From Leucaena leucocephala (lineage: Eukaryota; Streptophyta; Magnoliopsida; Fabales; Fabaceae), in NCBI GenBank assembly GCA_037074615.1, contig CM073560.1, positions 6,021,501 through 6,085,500 on the forward strand: DNA of 64,000 bases, written 5' to 3'. The position numbers and the translations under genes were made by a program. Of the stretch, positions 49,745 to 62,270 are shown one piece after another. Below the pieces are notes generated by a model. The model was not told the DNA's origin, searched no databases, and was given only the letters and a program-made list of their open reading frames with translations. Positions within the stretch are counted from its first letter, which is position 1. Every line of letters starts with the position of its first letter.

Positions 49745-51370
49745 AGAGCTGAATTCTAAAGCAAATGCAAGTAGCAAGAAGAAAGATAAAAGTTGCTTGA
49801 TTTTCTCCGTCTCAATCAGGAAATGAAAAGATCCACGGCGAGATCAAAGCAATTAGTTAGTTGACTTATATGCTTTGGTTAATATTTTCTGTGTACAATT
49901 TGTAATGCTGTCCTACAACTTGGGTAAGGGCGGTTTTTCATATTTGACTTGTACATTTGAAATTTATTTTTTTCACCCTTACAATAATGCATATGGTACT
50001 TATATATAAAAAAAGTCTCTGTCTAGTAAACAAAAAAGAGAGAGAGATATTTGGTTTCTTCAGCTTTTGAAATTCAGAAAATTTAAAATTTAAGCATGCC
50101 TTATCAGCTATATAGTCATCATATAAGTTTGTTGAGTCAATATTTTATATTAATAATATTAACAGTATTAAAATTATAAGACTAAAAGTATATTTTTAAA
50201 AATTAAGGGATCAAGATAAAACTTCATATAAGTTAAAAGTCTATAACCAAAAAGAAATAAGAAACAAATGTTCTACCAAACAAAATAAAAGAAATAAAAA
50301 GCAAGTGGCTTTTAATTATCATTTTATTTCATAGATTACAACTGGAAAAGTGGAACTTAATGAAAAACAAAAAATTGACATTTATTTATTGTATTTCATA
50401 AATAAAGTACAACTAGGGAAAATGAGACCTTTAACAAAGAAGTGGCTTTTAATTATAGTGTTTTAAAATCAAGATTTTAGATAAGCTACTGAGATTAGCT
50501 TCTGGAGCAATAAAAGAGTTTATGAACTACCCAATTACTATTTTATCTTTACTTTTTGTTACACCCTCTCTCTTTTCTCATCTTTCTTCTCCACCCTCTC
50601 TCCTCTCTCTCTTTTCTTCTCCACTCTCTCTCATCTCTCATATTTTTAATAAAATCATACCCTTTCTGATAATTTTCTAATTATAAAAGTCCTTCTGGTA
50701 ATAACTATCCAAACACTCATTTATTCATAACCATTTTTTTTCCCATAAGCTCTTTTTTAAAAGTCTTTTTTTTTATAAAAAATTTTCTAAACTCTTATTT
50801 AAACAGGCCCTATGATTTAGTAGGTGTTTGGGATGGTAGTGAAACACTGAAACTTGCACCAAATGGAAGGGGAAGTCCATAAAGAAATTGCAAAGGTGAC
50901 CTTAGTCAAACATAAAAGTACCTCCTCTTGTAAATTGCTCAAAGTTGTGACGTACGTGTTATTTTTTCTTTTTTTTTTTTTCATTTTTCATTTATGGGTT
51001 TTGTTCTAGCCGTGCTGCTAGTTTCCTTTTAGACTTAGAGGAGCTATGAACTTATTTGTGGATTAAACTCTATTTTTTTAACTGATTAATTATGCTTAAT
51101 TTTAAATTTGGCCATTCAATTATGTTCTTATTTCCCTATTTAATATCTAGCCCCATTATATACGAGTTTGGGCATTAGAGTTTACCTTGACGAAAGAAAT
51201 CTCAATTAGTCTCTAGGATTGAGCAGTATAGGATTAGATTTTAATCTAATTTGCAATTAGGATAGAAATATACCTAAGGGACCCATAAAATTGATGAAAA
51301 GTGAGTTTGATTTATTTGCCACTTGAATAATTGAGGGACCCATATGATTGATTTATTATTTAATATATCT
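49745..51370. other. Upstream region of unit 5 and 3' flank of unit 6
   Basis: No gene. 49745-50450 resembles TNL upstream DNA, a MITE follows (50456-50810), then the 3' flank shared with unit 1 (50813 on). Confidence 0.55.
50456..50810. mobile_element. Tourist-like MITE with CT-rich core
   Basis: The right end ctcttatttaaacaggccc complements the gggcctatt start of the 59483 copy. The core is CTCTCTTCTCC-type (50565-50645). Confidence 0.5.
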
Positions 51371-51440
51371 TAAGAAATTAGATTATTGACTAATAATGTC
51401 TCTAACTAAAGTTTTACAAAAAATATACTTACTCAGTGAC
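51371..51440 (-). pseudogene. Scar of the C48 region downstream of unit 6
   Basis: Same 68-70 bp as at 8618-8685. It includes the exon 10 donor and following intron of the protease region. The shared deletion indicates that units 1 and 6 are sister copies. Confidence 0.65.
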
Positions 51441-51614
51441 ACCATGAAAGAAATACATTCATTCATATATATTCATACGACTGTGTGTGCAATGATTCCT
51501 TTCAATTTTTCAGAATTTGCATGCATCTAATTAAACTACATTAAGAAAAGAATGGCGATAAGACATAGCTTGGTTACCCTTTGAGAAATCTGAACTTTGA
51601 AATGGATTAGTGAA

Positions 51615-54600
51615 TCAAAAATCTTTCATATTGGTCCATTCATATTTGATTTCATAGATTCCGATCTCTTTTACAGCATTTGCTTCGAAGTCTGAAGATA
51701 TACAAATCTTTACATGAGTCCACTGATCTTTTTCAAACAATCGATCTATTTTGAAATCCCATAGAAAACGCACAATTAAATGATCCTCCTCATATCCTGT
51801 GCGCACATCATGGATTGTATTTATATATGCCATTTCATCATTTTTGAACACTTCTGTTTTTATCCCAAAATGAACCCTCCTTGGTTCAAGAATAGCACAA
51901 ACACAAAGAATTGGGAAGTAGTGGTCACGAACCCAAAAAGAAATGGACGTGCCTTTGCTGCAATGATCAAACCACTTTGGGATACTTCCTCCTGGCACAC
52001 AAAAATATCCTTCGATGAAATCAGAAAAGCGTTGATTGTTGATCGGTACTACATATGCAAGTAATTCCTGTGAATAAAAAGAAATGTTGATAAACAAAAC
52101 AAATGAAGTCACACATATATATATATACACACTTAATGGATATGTATGAATATCAAAAAAGGAGAGACAGAAATTGACCTTACTCAACAATAACTTTCTC
52201 GACTCTGAACTCAACGAAGTGCAATCTCCTGCCGTCAACCACTCTATGTTAGGTGGAACCTTTTCCACTTGTATTAGATGCTTGCATTCATTTAGCACAA
52301 GTTTAACCAAGTTTTGACAAACTCCTATGCATGCGGGCAAAATTGTGAAATCACTGCCCGTCAAGTTCAAAGAATGAACATTGGAGAATGATGTGAGATA
52401 AATTCCGAGGTTGTCATTGGATATTTTACATCTTCCAAGTCCAAGATGCCATATATTTGGACATATTATTGACTCCACTTCCATAAGCAACTCTTGATAT
52501 CCTTCAACATATATACTTCTAAGTTGTGGCAACAAAAAAGTGCTACTTGGTAGCTTCATTGACCGAATTCTATCATCCCTCGTTTTAATGCTTATTGTAC
52601 CAAGTTGAGTAAGATTTTCAAATGACGCAGCAATTGATCTATACTAGTACCATACAAATACAAATATGATATTTTCATGTCCCTAGCTACTATTTCTGGA
52701 AAGTAATTCAGATTCGAGCAATAATCAAGATCCAAGTTAACAAGAGAGGGTGTATTCATTTCCCTTGGAAAAGTAGTAAGCTTTGAACAACAATCTACAT
52801 CCAAAGTTTCAAGTTTTGCTAATTGTCCAACCGAATCATCAATTTCAATCAAATTTTTGCAAAAAGCAAGCCGTAACTCCTTTAAACATGAGAGGCCAGA
52901 TAAATTGGGTATCTTTGTAATATACTTTCAAGCTACAAAGTTCAAAACACTCACGTTCAGCATCTGCAATAACCAAAGCCATATAAAAGGTCTAACTAAA
53001 CAAATGATCAAATACAAGCTAGCAAACCAAATAAAACACATAAGATTGGGGGGTGCTTGCCTGACTAATTATTTCCACTGAATTGAAATGACTATCTCCC
53101 ACATCAAATTCAACAAGATCCTCTAGACAAAAACCACTTGGCAAACTTGATGAAGGATATCCTTTCCATCTCAATACTCTTAAACTTTCAGGGAGACATT
53201 TGGGACCTTGTGAAAATTTTGTATTCTCAATCAAGAATAAGAATTTTGAGACTGTTCATATTCTTGAAGGCTTCTTCATTCCAGGCTTTTATGCATTTCG
53301 ACTTTTCAACTTGAATTATGATAATAACTTCATTTGAGCCCTTTTAAACCAAAAATAAAAGAAAATCACAAAACGTTAACTAGCAGTTTGATGTATGTCT
53401 AATAGTAAATAGAAAAAAAATGACATAATTGTTTGATGTAAGGCTAACAAGCCCAAGCTTATAGTCCGATTAGGCAACAGTACCATAAATATAAAAGTTT
53501 TACTTTATACATACTCAGAAATTGTTGGATATTATGATGCTAGTTTCGAAATCATTTGTGAAGCTACAACTAAAAACAAGATTTTACAATCATTAAAAAA
53601 ACTACTCATGATGAAAAATGGTGCAGTATTAAAAAATCAGCAAGGAAATTCTACATACAACAAAAACTCATGCATAATATGTTAGTTACCTGTCATTTCA
53701 ATTATTTATTTATTTACTGGTTTCTCTGATTTATACCAATTGTCAGATTTTAAATCAACCTTTAAGGAGTAATTTTTCATTATAATTTCAATTAGGGTAG
53801 GTTTCTTCACATAGTTGATGGCATGTAAATATATAACAAACTCCCTATAAACCAATAAATATTAATTCATAAAGTGCATATTGACAATATTAAATACCAT
53901 AAAAATAGAGAAAATTATTCCTGATTCAAAATTAAAACCACGCATCTACCAAAAAAAAAAATAAAAGCCAAGCAATAACAAGCACAACAGCCCAAACTTT
54001 AGAAATCAATCAAGTCAAGCTTTGGATTAATCTTATTGAAGTTCCTTTCATACGTGGCGGTCTTGTTTTGAATTCTGAGCATTATCTTTGCATGACATAA
54101 CCAAATAAATATAAATCTCATCAATTGTATATACCGCCAAGAATTTATAGAAAATAAAATAGAATTATGAGGTAAACAAGTAAAAGTAGATAATTCTAAT
54201 TATTAGTGTTAGACTTACTTCACTTTTCTTCAAAACACGGAAAATATCTTCACTTGACCATAACCTACTTCGTTTTTTTGGATCTTTTAGTGATTCTTGA
54301 CGAACAATCTCTCTTCCCATGTCTTGAACGAGATCATGCATTCTAATACGATTATCAATTTCAATCTTTATGAGGCATTTGTCTATCAACACTCCAATAT
54401 GATAATCTGGATCAAAATCATGAGCCCTTGCCACCATCTTTTTTATATATTCCAATTTACTCCCTTTGTAGAAACAAGCAATATCAAGAAAAGCATCTTG
54501 TTGACGTTCTTGTAACCCATCATAGCTTACTTTTAATATCTGTTGAATCATATTATGGAGGGTTCCCTTGCATCCATCTAATAACATAGATTCCCACTCC

Positions 54601-55987
54601 CTTACACTCTTATCATACAAGTCAGAGCCTATTAATTCAATGGCTAAGGGAAGACCGCCGGCATAATTTATCACATGCTCCACAACATCCTTGTATCTTG
54701 GATCATCAACACGCGTCTTTCCAAAGGCATTCCAACTTAACAATTCAAGAGATTCTTCATCATTTAATCCCTCCATCTCATATATTCTTTTAACCTTATG
54801 CCTCTTGAGTAATTGTTTATCCCTTGTTGTTATAATGATCTTACTCCCTGAACCAAACCAGTCATATGCCCCAGCTAACTTTTCTAATTGCTCTCGTTCA
54901 TCTACATTATCAAGAATCAAAAGAATTTTCTTATCTTTGAGTATCCATTTTATGAGCTCAACTCCTCGATAAATGTCTTCAATTTCCATCTTCTGCTCTA
55001 AAATGCTTAAAAGCATGCTGGCTTGCACTTGTTTTAGGCCAAGTTTTCCAGATTCTCCTTTGATATCATTGAGAAAGCATAAATAATCAAAATGATCTGC
55101 AATTGCATTATACACAGCACGTGCTATCGTTGTTTTACCCATTCCTCCAGTTCCCCAAATTCCTAACATGATGACCTCATTATTTGACCCAAGTTGCAAT
55201 AGAGACTTTATTTTTTCCACACGAGAATTTATTCCAACTGGATATTCCGCAACATGGAGGGGCTTCCTTTTGATTATTCTGAGGATGTCGTTCACAATCT
55301 CATCAATGAATTTATATTCATAATCTTTCCTGGAAAAGTAAACAGAAATCTCACTCAATTCTAATGAAATCCATCCAATTCATTTGTCATATGCATACAT
55401 AATAATTGTAACACTTTTCTTCTAATATAACCATATAAACTAGCTAGCTAGGTAAAAAAACTTTAATTAGAAGAAAAAAAACTAAAAGTTGTGAATAACC
55501 TTGGATCATATTGTAAGCCTTTAAGATTAGCTACTTCACGTAGTGCATGCTTCCAACGATTCATCTTGTCTTCATCAGCCCTTGAGTTTCGTTCATGTGT
55601 AACTAGTGCTTCTCCATATTTCCCTCTTTGATGTCGTACTTCAGAAGGCTCCACGTCATAAAAAATTGGCCAAACTGGTCGATCATTTCCCATAATGCAT
55701 TGATGGATTTGGACTAGTTCATTCAGGCAAAACGTTGAGGAAGCATAATCCTCAGAAAATATAGTAATTGCCATCCTTGATTCCTTGATTGCTTTCAGGA
55801 GCTTCGGTGTGATTCCATCCCCTATTCCTATTTCTTTATCATCAAAGAAAGTACGAACCCCCTTTTGATAGAGAGCTTTATACAGATTTCCTGTGAAACC
55901 ATAACGAGTATCTTCACCTCTAAAATTGAGGAAGACATCATATGTCCAATGATATTGTATCGAAGATGTTTTTGCTCGCCCTCTCAT
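51615..55987 (-). pseudogene. Unit 6: TNL with intact TIR and NB-ARC but broken LRR; possible 570-residue TIR-NB protein
   Basis: Exons on minus: 55500-55987, 54219-55329, 53061-53340, 52179-52963, 51615-52067. The first two encode a complete TIR (FLNFRGEDTR, CLNELV) and NB-ARC (GTGGMGKTT, LLILDNVDE, GLPLA, MHD). Exon 3 carries a 4-base TCAA tandem duplication giving GAT TGA (stop at 53227-53229). Exon 4 has a TGA near 52946 (a Cys codon in unit 1) and a one-base deletion near 52628. Exon 5 is open and ends at the same stop as unit 1. A spliced mRNA would give TIR-NB only. Truncated TIR-NB proteins are known as functional adaptors or executors in other plants, so loss of function is not certain. 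The exon 3 donor is GC. Confidence 0.82.
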
Positions 55988-57320
55988 AATTGCTTGCACT
56001 GAAAGATACAAATGAAGATATCAGAATAAATTTAGAATGAAAACTTATCAAGTGTGAAGATAACACACACAAACACACGATCTAATTGATTGTTTTGTGA
56101 AAATGATAGATGATGCCAATAACCAAGCAGCAGCATTGTATTCTAAAGCAAATGGAAGTAGCAAGATGAAAAATGAAATTTGCTTGCTTTTCTCCGACTC
56201 AATCAGGAAATGAAAAGATCACGACAAGAGCAAAGCAATTAAATAAAAAAAAGTCTGTCTAATTAACAATTAAATTTCATCAGATTTTGAATTCCCCACC
56301 AGAAGTTTTTTAAAAAATAATCAAAATACAGAAACAAAACAAAAGGATAATTAATTAAGGGCTTGTTTGTTTTTGTTTTCTGTTTTTTTGTTTGTTTTTA
56401 GAATAGTTTTATAAAATTGTTTTTAAAATAAAAAAATTTGTTTAGATAATTATTCTAAAAAATTGCATTGAGAGAGAGAAAAAATGTTTAAAACAAATAT
56501 TCTTGAAATCAACTTGCTGAGACAAGGATAAAGTGAGGAATGGGCAGAGATCAAAGGCTCAAACTCTCCCAATGTATAGGTAAAAATAACAAAAAACTGT
56601 TCTACGAAATACCAGTCCTAAATATATCAACTAATCGAGTTTACTTTAATTTTAAAATATAAGACATTAATTAATTTTATTTTATAAATTTAAAATATTT
56701 TCCCAACCTATTCATTCCGATAGTACATAGTCATGGGTTTCTATTAAGGGTTACTAACAGTCAGATAATTAAAAATAATATTTTAAAAAAATTAATTCAT
56801 ATTTTGAACAAATAACTAAATTAAATTTCTTAATCTATACACTTAATTATTTAGCTTTTATATATATATATTTATATATGTGTGTGTGTGTGGAGGGAGT
56901 ATCAATTTACTTCATAGATTAGAACTAGAAAAGGTGGGATTTACTATAACAAACAAGAGATTGACTCTTATGTATTATATTTCATAAATAAAGTACAACT
57001 TGGGAGAATGGGATATTTAACAAAAGAAGTGGCTTTTAATTATCATATTTTAAAGATTACATACTCAAACCGAAAGTAGATGCCAGGACCAACGCCGATG
57101 AAACCATATCTATCCATCAGAGTGAAAAGGACAAGAAAATGAAAGAAAGAGATTCATTACCAGATTGGAGGCAGAGAGAGTGAAGGAAAAGGAAATTGCT
57201 TGAGAAGCTCTACATGCTCTGCACCTTTACCTCTTCGATGAGAGTTGTAGCTAGAATTTTCACTCTTCCATGCTTTTCAGTCCTGTGAGATCTCTCTCTC
57301 TCTCTCTCTACACACACTTT
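55988..57320 (-). promoter_or_regulatory. Leader and probable promoter region of unit 6
   Basis: Colinear with the unit 1 and unit 3 upstream regions. A leader acceptor-like TTTCAG stands just before TGCAAGCAATTATG. A TA/TG run with ggagggagta lies at 56860-56902, the distal conserved block at 57160-57280, and a CT run at 57291-57310. No coding sequence seen. Confidence 0.4.
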
Positions 57321-58904
57321 ACTCTTCGCTTAAGATTAGCTTTCTCCATTCTTGTTTTGGGTCTGAAACTACATAGCAAAGAAAGACAGACTTGACTCAC
57401 TCCTCAAAGTTGTTTTATTCTTTTAATGTAAAAAAGAAAAACAAAAAAAGTAATCTATCATCGGGAAAATTACGGTAAGATTCCAGCCAACAAAAGTAAT
57501 AACAGAAAAGTCTCCAAAGAATTTTAAATAATTAAAACTTTCTATGGGATACGAGGGTGAGAGATTGTAAACATACAATTATCATTTTATTTCTACTTGT
57601 TAATTGCGGCACCATCACATGTTAACGCTCTCACTTCACTTTCACTTGTCAATGCTTTCTCCTTCATTTATTATTTGTTGATACAATCACTTATCAGTAT
57701 TTGCGTGCTCATTTGCTAATAGTGGCATAGTTACTTGTCAAGTTCCTTGCCCACCCAATTGATTGGCAAAATGGTAATTGCACATCTCTACTATGGGGCT
57801 TTTTGATTATTTAAAAATTTATGGGGACTTTCGTTTATTATTTCTCTTATATTGAATCGTAGTGTAATTTTTCCTTTGGCGTCTATTATCACAAATCTCA
57901 AGAAATGGAATCGGAATTCCAGACACCTTCCTTTTGGTTCTACGAGAAATGATTAAAGTAGGCATGCTCAAAATTTTATTTCTTATTTAAATTTATTTGT
58001 TTCCCTTTTTATTAAAAATATTCTCTACTAATTTTATTTTTGTTGTTTATTGTTTTTACTCTCACTCAAAATATTAAAAATATGCTCAAAATATTCTCTA
58101 CTATTAAAATTTTTATTTCTTATTGTTTTTAATTTATTTATTAAAAAAAATTAAATCACATATTCTTTTAAAAGAATTATAGGTGTATCTTTCACAATTA
58201 GTTTTGACAAATATTTTATACTCATAATTTGTAAATCTATACTCTTTTTATAGGCAAAGAGGACCAAAATGACCAATACACCTAATTCATTTTTTTTAAT
58301 AGAAATGAATTATACTTTCTCTTACCTTCATTATAAAACATATTCTAAAGTGATAAAAGATAATTGTCCATTTTATAATTCATTTTATGTCTTATATTTT
58401 GCTCCATGGGAATATTGTTTTGATGTTGAAAGGGGTATTGGGTAGAATATGATTAATTAGTTCCATTTCTTTTCTTTTTCTCGACAAGATCCGAGCAATT
58501 CCAAGCAATGCAACTGATAACGTGTACTGCACACGTCTTCCTCATAGTGTAGTTCATGTAGCAATGGCTATACAAGCGGACTCGTCAATGCATGGTGAAT
58601 ACAAACTTAGAAAGTTCATTGGAGAGCTTAGAAAGTGTTAAGTTTGTCTTAAATACTGCCAAATATAAGTGTATTCAGAGGTTATAAACAATTTTCTAAT
58701 TTTATACTTATTTAATTTTTGTTAAAAAGACAAAAAAATGAAAAAGATGCTAAAATGATTTGTAAATGTAGGGAGAGAATAAAGTTAAATTTAAATTTTT
58801 TTATCAATTTAAGGTATATTTAATTATTTAACTATTATTCAATTTTATGTGAAAATTAATTAAAATAGACTTATAATTAGGATTAGCATTGTAATCTATC
58901 ATTT

Positions 58905-59035
58905 TACTAAAAATATTGTAGAAACAATCATGTGAGTGTTACTTAGTGGTTATCTCATTTAATCTTTTAATCAAATGATCAGAGTTTGAATCCTACCTTT
59001 AGGTATGAAAAGTATACTATGATTAAAAAAGCGCC
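58905..59035 (+). mobile_element. Possible tRNA-derived SINE fragment
   Basis: An A-box-like TTAGTGGTTATC (58931-58942) and a B-box-like GAGTTTGAATCCT (58982-58994) are followed by an AT-rich tail. Homologous sequence lies at about 16010-16115 and 34520-34670; the latter has a tandem copy of the B-box part. Diverged and without clear target repeats. Confidence 0.4.
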
Positions 59036-59482
59036 AAGGATTTCGCATGAGGGGTGAAAACAATATCTCATTAATATTTGAGGTTTAAAAAAACGAAAGA
59101 AATTCACCTGTTTTCTTATTTGTTTTGAGTATCATGGTTCTGAATAAAAATGTTTTAGACAAATCTTAATTATTCTTTTCAATTTTTAATGAAAAATAAA
59201 TATAATGAAATTTATACCGTTCAAATAAAAAAAAACTAAAATAACAACTCAGGTTTTTCTGCTAAATATCTAGGGGAAGTGATCGACAGAGAAATACCCT
59301 TGAAATATCAAAGGTAAGTGGCGGCCAGCGAAGCTTTTTGACGATTATATCTTACCGTCAACACGTCGCTCTCTCTCTTATAGTCCAGGACAAAATCTTT
59401 TAAGAGAAAATTCTATAGTTATTATTATAAGTTCCAGAATTTTTTTTATTTTAAATATATGTCCATTTAGAGACCAAACTAT

Positions 59483-60248
59483 GGGCCTATTCGGATAGAC
59501 TTTTCAAAAATGACTTATGGAAAAAAAAATTCTGAATAGCTTTTAAAGAAGAGCTTATGAGAAAAAAAAATAGTTCTGAATAAATGAGTATTTTGATAGT
59601 TATTATCAAAAAAGATTTTGTTATTAGTAAATTACCAAAAAGGATACGAGATAAAAAAAATTAATTATCCAAACATACACAGCGTCTTGCCTGCACTATT
59701 CTTTTCTTTTTCCTCTCCACTATTTTCTTTGTCTCCACATCCAACTTCCAACACCTCCATTGTAGAAAACTGACCAGCTCCTCCAGCGTTGATTGACCAA
59801 GCAATGGCGGCAACAACTAAAGACCAGCGACGGTGACCTCTGTTTTTCATCATCCCCGTGCATCTTCTTCTTCCACTGGAGACAGCGATGGCGAGTTGCA
59901 GAAGGACGGGGAAGGAGAAGAAGCTTGACGGGGACGGAGAAGGAAGAGCCAACGGAGTTAAAGAAGCTCATGGCGAAGAGTCAGAGAGGAAGCAGAAGAG
60001 AGAAATAGGAGAGAGAAAAATGAGAGAGGATAGAGAGTGAAAGAAAAAATAGGGGTAAAATAATAAATAGGTAGTCCATAAGTTCTTTTAATATTATATA
60101 AGCTACTCCCAGTAGCTTATCTAAAACTATAATTTAGTTCAAAAGCTCTTTTGAATAAACATAGCTATTTATTTTAAAATTTTCTCAAACCAATGTTTGG
60201 GTCAAAAGTTTTTTTAAAACTAAGGTTTTAGACTCTTCCAAACACGCA
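59483..60248. mobile_element. Tourist-like MITE with a GC-rich passenger segment
   Basis: Left end gggcctattcggatagac, right end cttccaaacacgc, flanked by CTA (59479-59481 and 60249-60251). The empty site is seen at 35125-35135 (GCTATTAATGAC). Inside, 59665-60040 is clearly GC-richer than its surroundings. Open frames there (59665-59952 minus, 59793-60008 plus) have no recognisable domain, and the passenger may be captured genomic DNA. Confidence 0.6.
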
Positions 60249-61113
60249 CTACTAATGACTTGGGAATAATGAGCACCTTAAGCTCATAAGATCTAAACTA
60301 TCCAGATCTTATTTATACAGTCTAAGTTTATTTTTTTATCTTTATTTTTAAAAAAATTATTTTAATGAGAACAAATTTTAAAATAAAAATAATTGCTTAA
60401 CTATCACTTTTTTAAAAAATAATTTTTTAAAAAAAAACCAGTTCTAAAAAATTATATATGATTGATTCGGATATGATGAGCTTGGAATGCTCATCAAAAT
60501 GATGAGCAACCAAACTAATTTAGGTAGGGTCTAGATGTTTAAACTCACCGTATATGATCTAAGTGGCATCCAAATCTGAACTGCCATTCCAAACATACTA
60601 AGTAGTAAGGAGCCTTTTGGTGTAAAAACAACGTGGTCATGGATAATGGTCTCAATTTCTTCAACAAATGGTGTGATAGATGACAGTGATGAAACATGGT
60701 ACACAGTAAGGCTGAATATTTTAGAATCAATATTAGAAAGTAAAAGGAGAGGCTTAAAAGTTCCCGATAAGACATATGATCCACCACATTAAAAGGGGAA
60801 TTGATAGACATCTAGATACTAAAATTCACCTATATTTTCTCCTCATCTAAACAAAATGTAAGTGTAAAAAACGAAATATATTAGTTTTTTTCTCCAAAAC
60901 ATAAAAATAGAAAGCAAAATGAGAAGAGTAAACAGTAGAATAGAGGTATATAGAAATTTTAAATATATCACAAAAGCAGAGGGGAAGCGTCCTAGCTAGC
61001 TTCCTCTTCATATACAAATATGGAGATACTAGGGAATGGAGGATCTGTCTCTGAAATTAAATGATTTCCCCAGGACCATATCTTGTACAATTACAAAAAA
61101 AAAAAAAAAAAAA

Positions 61114-61245
61114 GGAAGCCTGACCACATTTTCCGAATATGGTTGATGCCTTACTGCGAATATCAAATTGGATAATGGTTGTGTGAACTTTGAAACGGAT
61201 ATTTTCCATATAGGTGCCATTTCATCATTTAGTTCTCTTATATTT
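61114..61245 (-). pseudogene. Unit 7: mosaic of three TNL-C48 scraps
   Basis: In order: 61118-61172 matches C48 exon 13 (CTGACCACATTTTCCGAATA-type), 61170-61188 matches exon 8 (TTGGATAATGGTT), and 61188-61240 matches exon 5 (ATTTTCCATAT, then GTGCCATTTCATCATTT). The scraps follow gene order with everything between deleted. TNL-type upstream sequence follows at 61290-61460. Confidence 0.6.
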
Positions 61246-61559
61246 TATGCTGGTCAACCTTTAATTTTTGGGACATGACAAAATGCTCTCCCTTGGATGA
61301 GAGTCGCAAGTGAGAGTAGGAGTTTTCACTCTTCCGACAAGTATAAATAAGCTTTTTTTGTTACCAGTAAGGATAAATAAGTTTGAAACTTCTCGTAACG
61401 AAGAAAGAAAAAGAGACAAAGACTTGACTAGCTACTGAAAGTTGCTTCATTATTTGGGTTAAAAGTCATCAAAACCAGAAACCTTTTGTTCTACCCCATC
61501 AGAAGAAATCTACAAAAACCCGTCTTTCGTTCTTCCAAAACCAACTCCAAAACTCAAAC

Positions 61560-62270
61560 CTACCAAACCCAAAGACATTGGAATCCTGATAGTGAATTGT
61601 AGCTAGTTCAATCCAACGCTGTCGCTTTCAACAATGACAGTGAACAAGCACAAATTAAGAGGGAACATCATAAGCTTCAATCTGGACCCATAATTCTCAA
61701 TTTCAGTAAATCAGTAATCATAAACTGGAATTAAGATGGGGATATAGTATATGATAGATCTTGTAAGAATAAAGCAGGACCATAAGCCTACCTCATTGGA
61801 ACTATTAGCACGCTTGATTTCGGCATCAGATGAAACACCGTCGTCCAACGTGGAGGATTCTCGTTCTTGACGGGTTAAAGAGGAAGAGGAGCGTTGCGAT
61901 CTGAGAAGAAGTCAAGCTCGTCGAGGGGAAACGGATTCGGCGGCGGAGGGGCGAGAGAGATTGATGTGGAAGGCTAAGGAGGGAAGCATATGGTGTGGGT
62001 CTAAGAAGAATCAAGAGCAAGACGCATCACTTGGGTCCATATGCAATTGCACACCACCGTTTTCGTCGGTGACGCCTACATCGGAATCCCTGGCCGCCCT
62101 CCATCTCAGTGGCCATTGAAGCGGTTCGCTCTGTATGGTTCATTCGAAGAGAGGAGGCGGGGGGAAGGAAGGGTTAGGTGGAGGGAGAGCGGGTAGGCGG
62201 AGTGAGAGTGTTGAGGTGGGATTAATGGATTCCAGGTGGATATTAGTCAACTCAAAATTAACCTCTTAAA
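61560..62270 (-). other. Second copy of the duplicated GC-richer island
   Basis: Copy of 24000-24650. Here the Ser-rich frame is longer and unbroken from about 61910 to 61793 on minus (RSQRSSSSLTRQE to KRANSSNE), ending at GAG|GTAGGC. No ATG in frame. Product unknown. Confidence 0.35.

Larger units (their letters stand above)
57321..61100. other. Spacer between units 6 and 7
   Basis: No gene. Same block order as 13961-16890: the AAGAAATGGAATC block near 57900, the conserved island 58480-58630, a tRNA-like motif at 58905-59035, a large MITE insertion 59483-60248, and a 150-bp block (60560-60700) shared with 16745-16885. Confidence 0.55.

Noticed and set aside
59665..60040. Overlapping open frames on both strands
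   Set aside because: They lie in the GC-rich passenger of a MITE; no recognisable motif, splice sites or start context.
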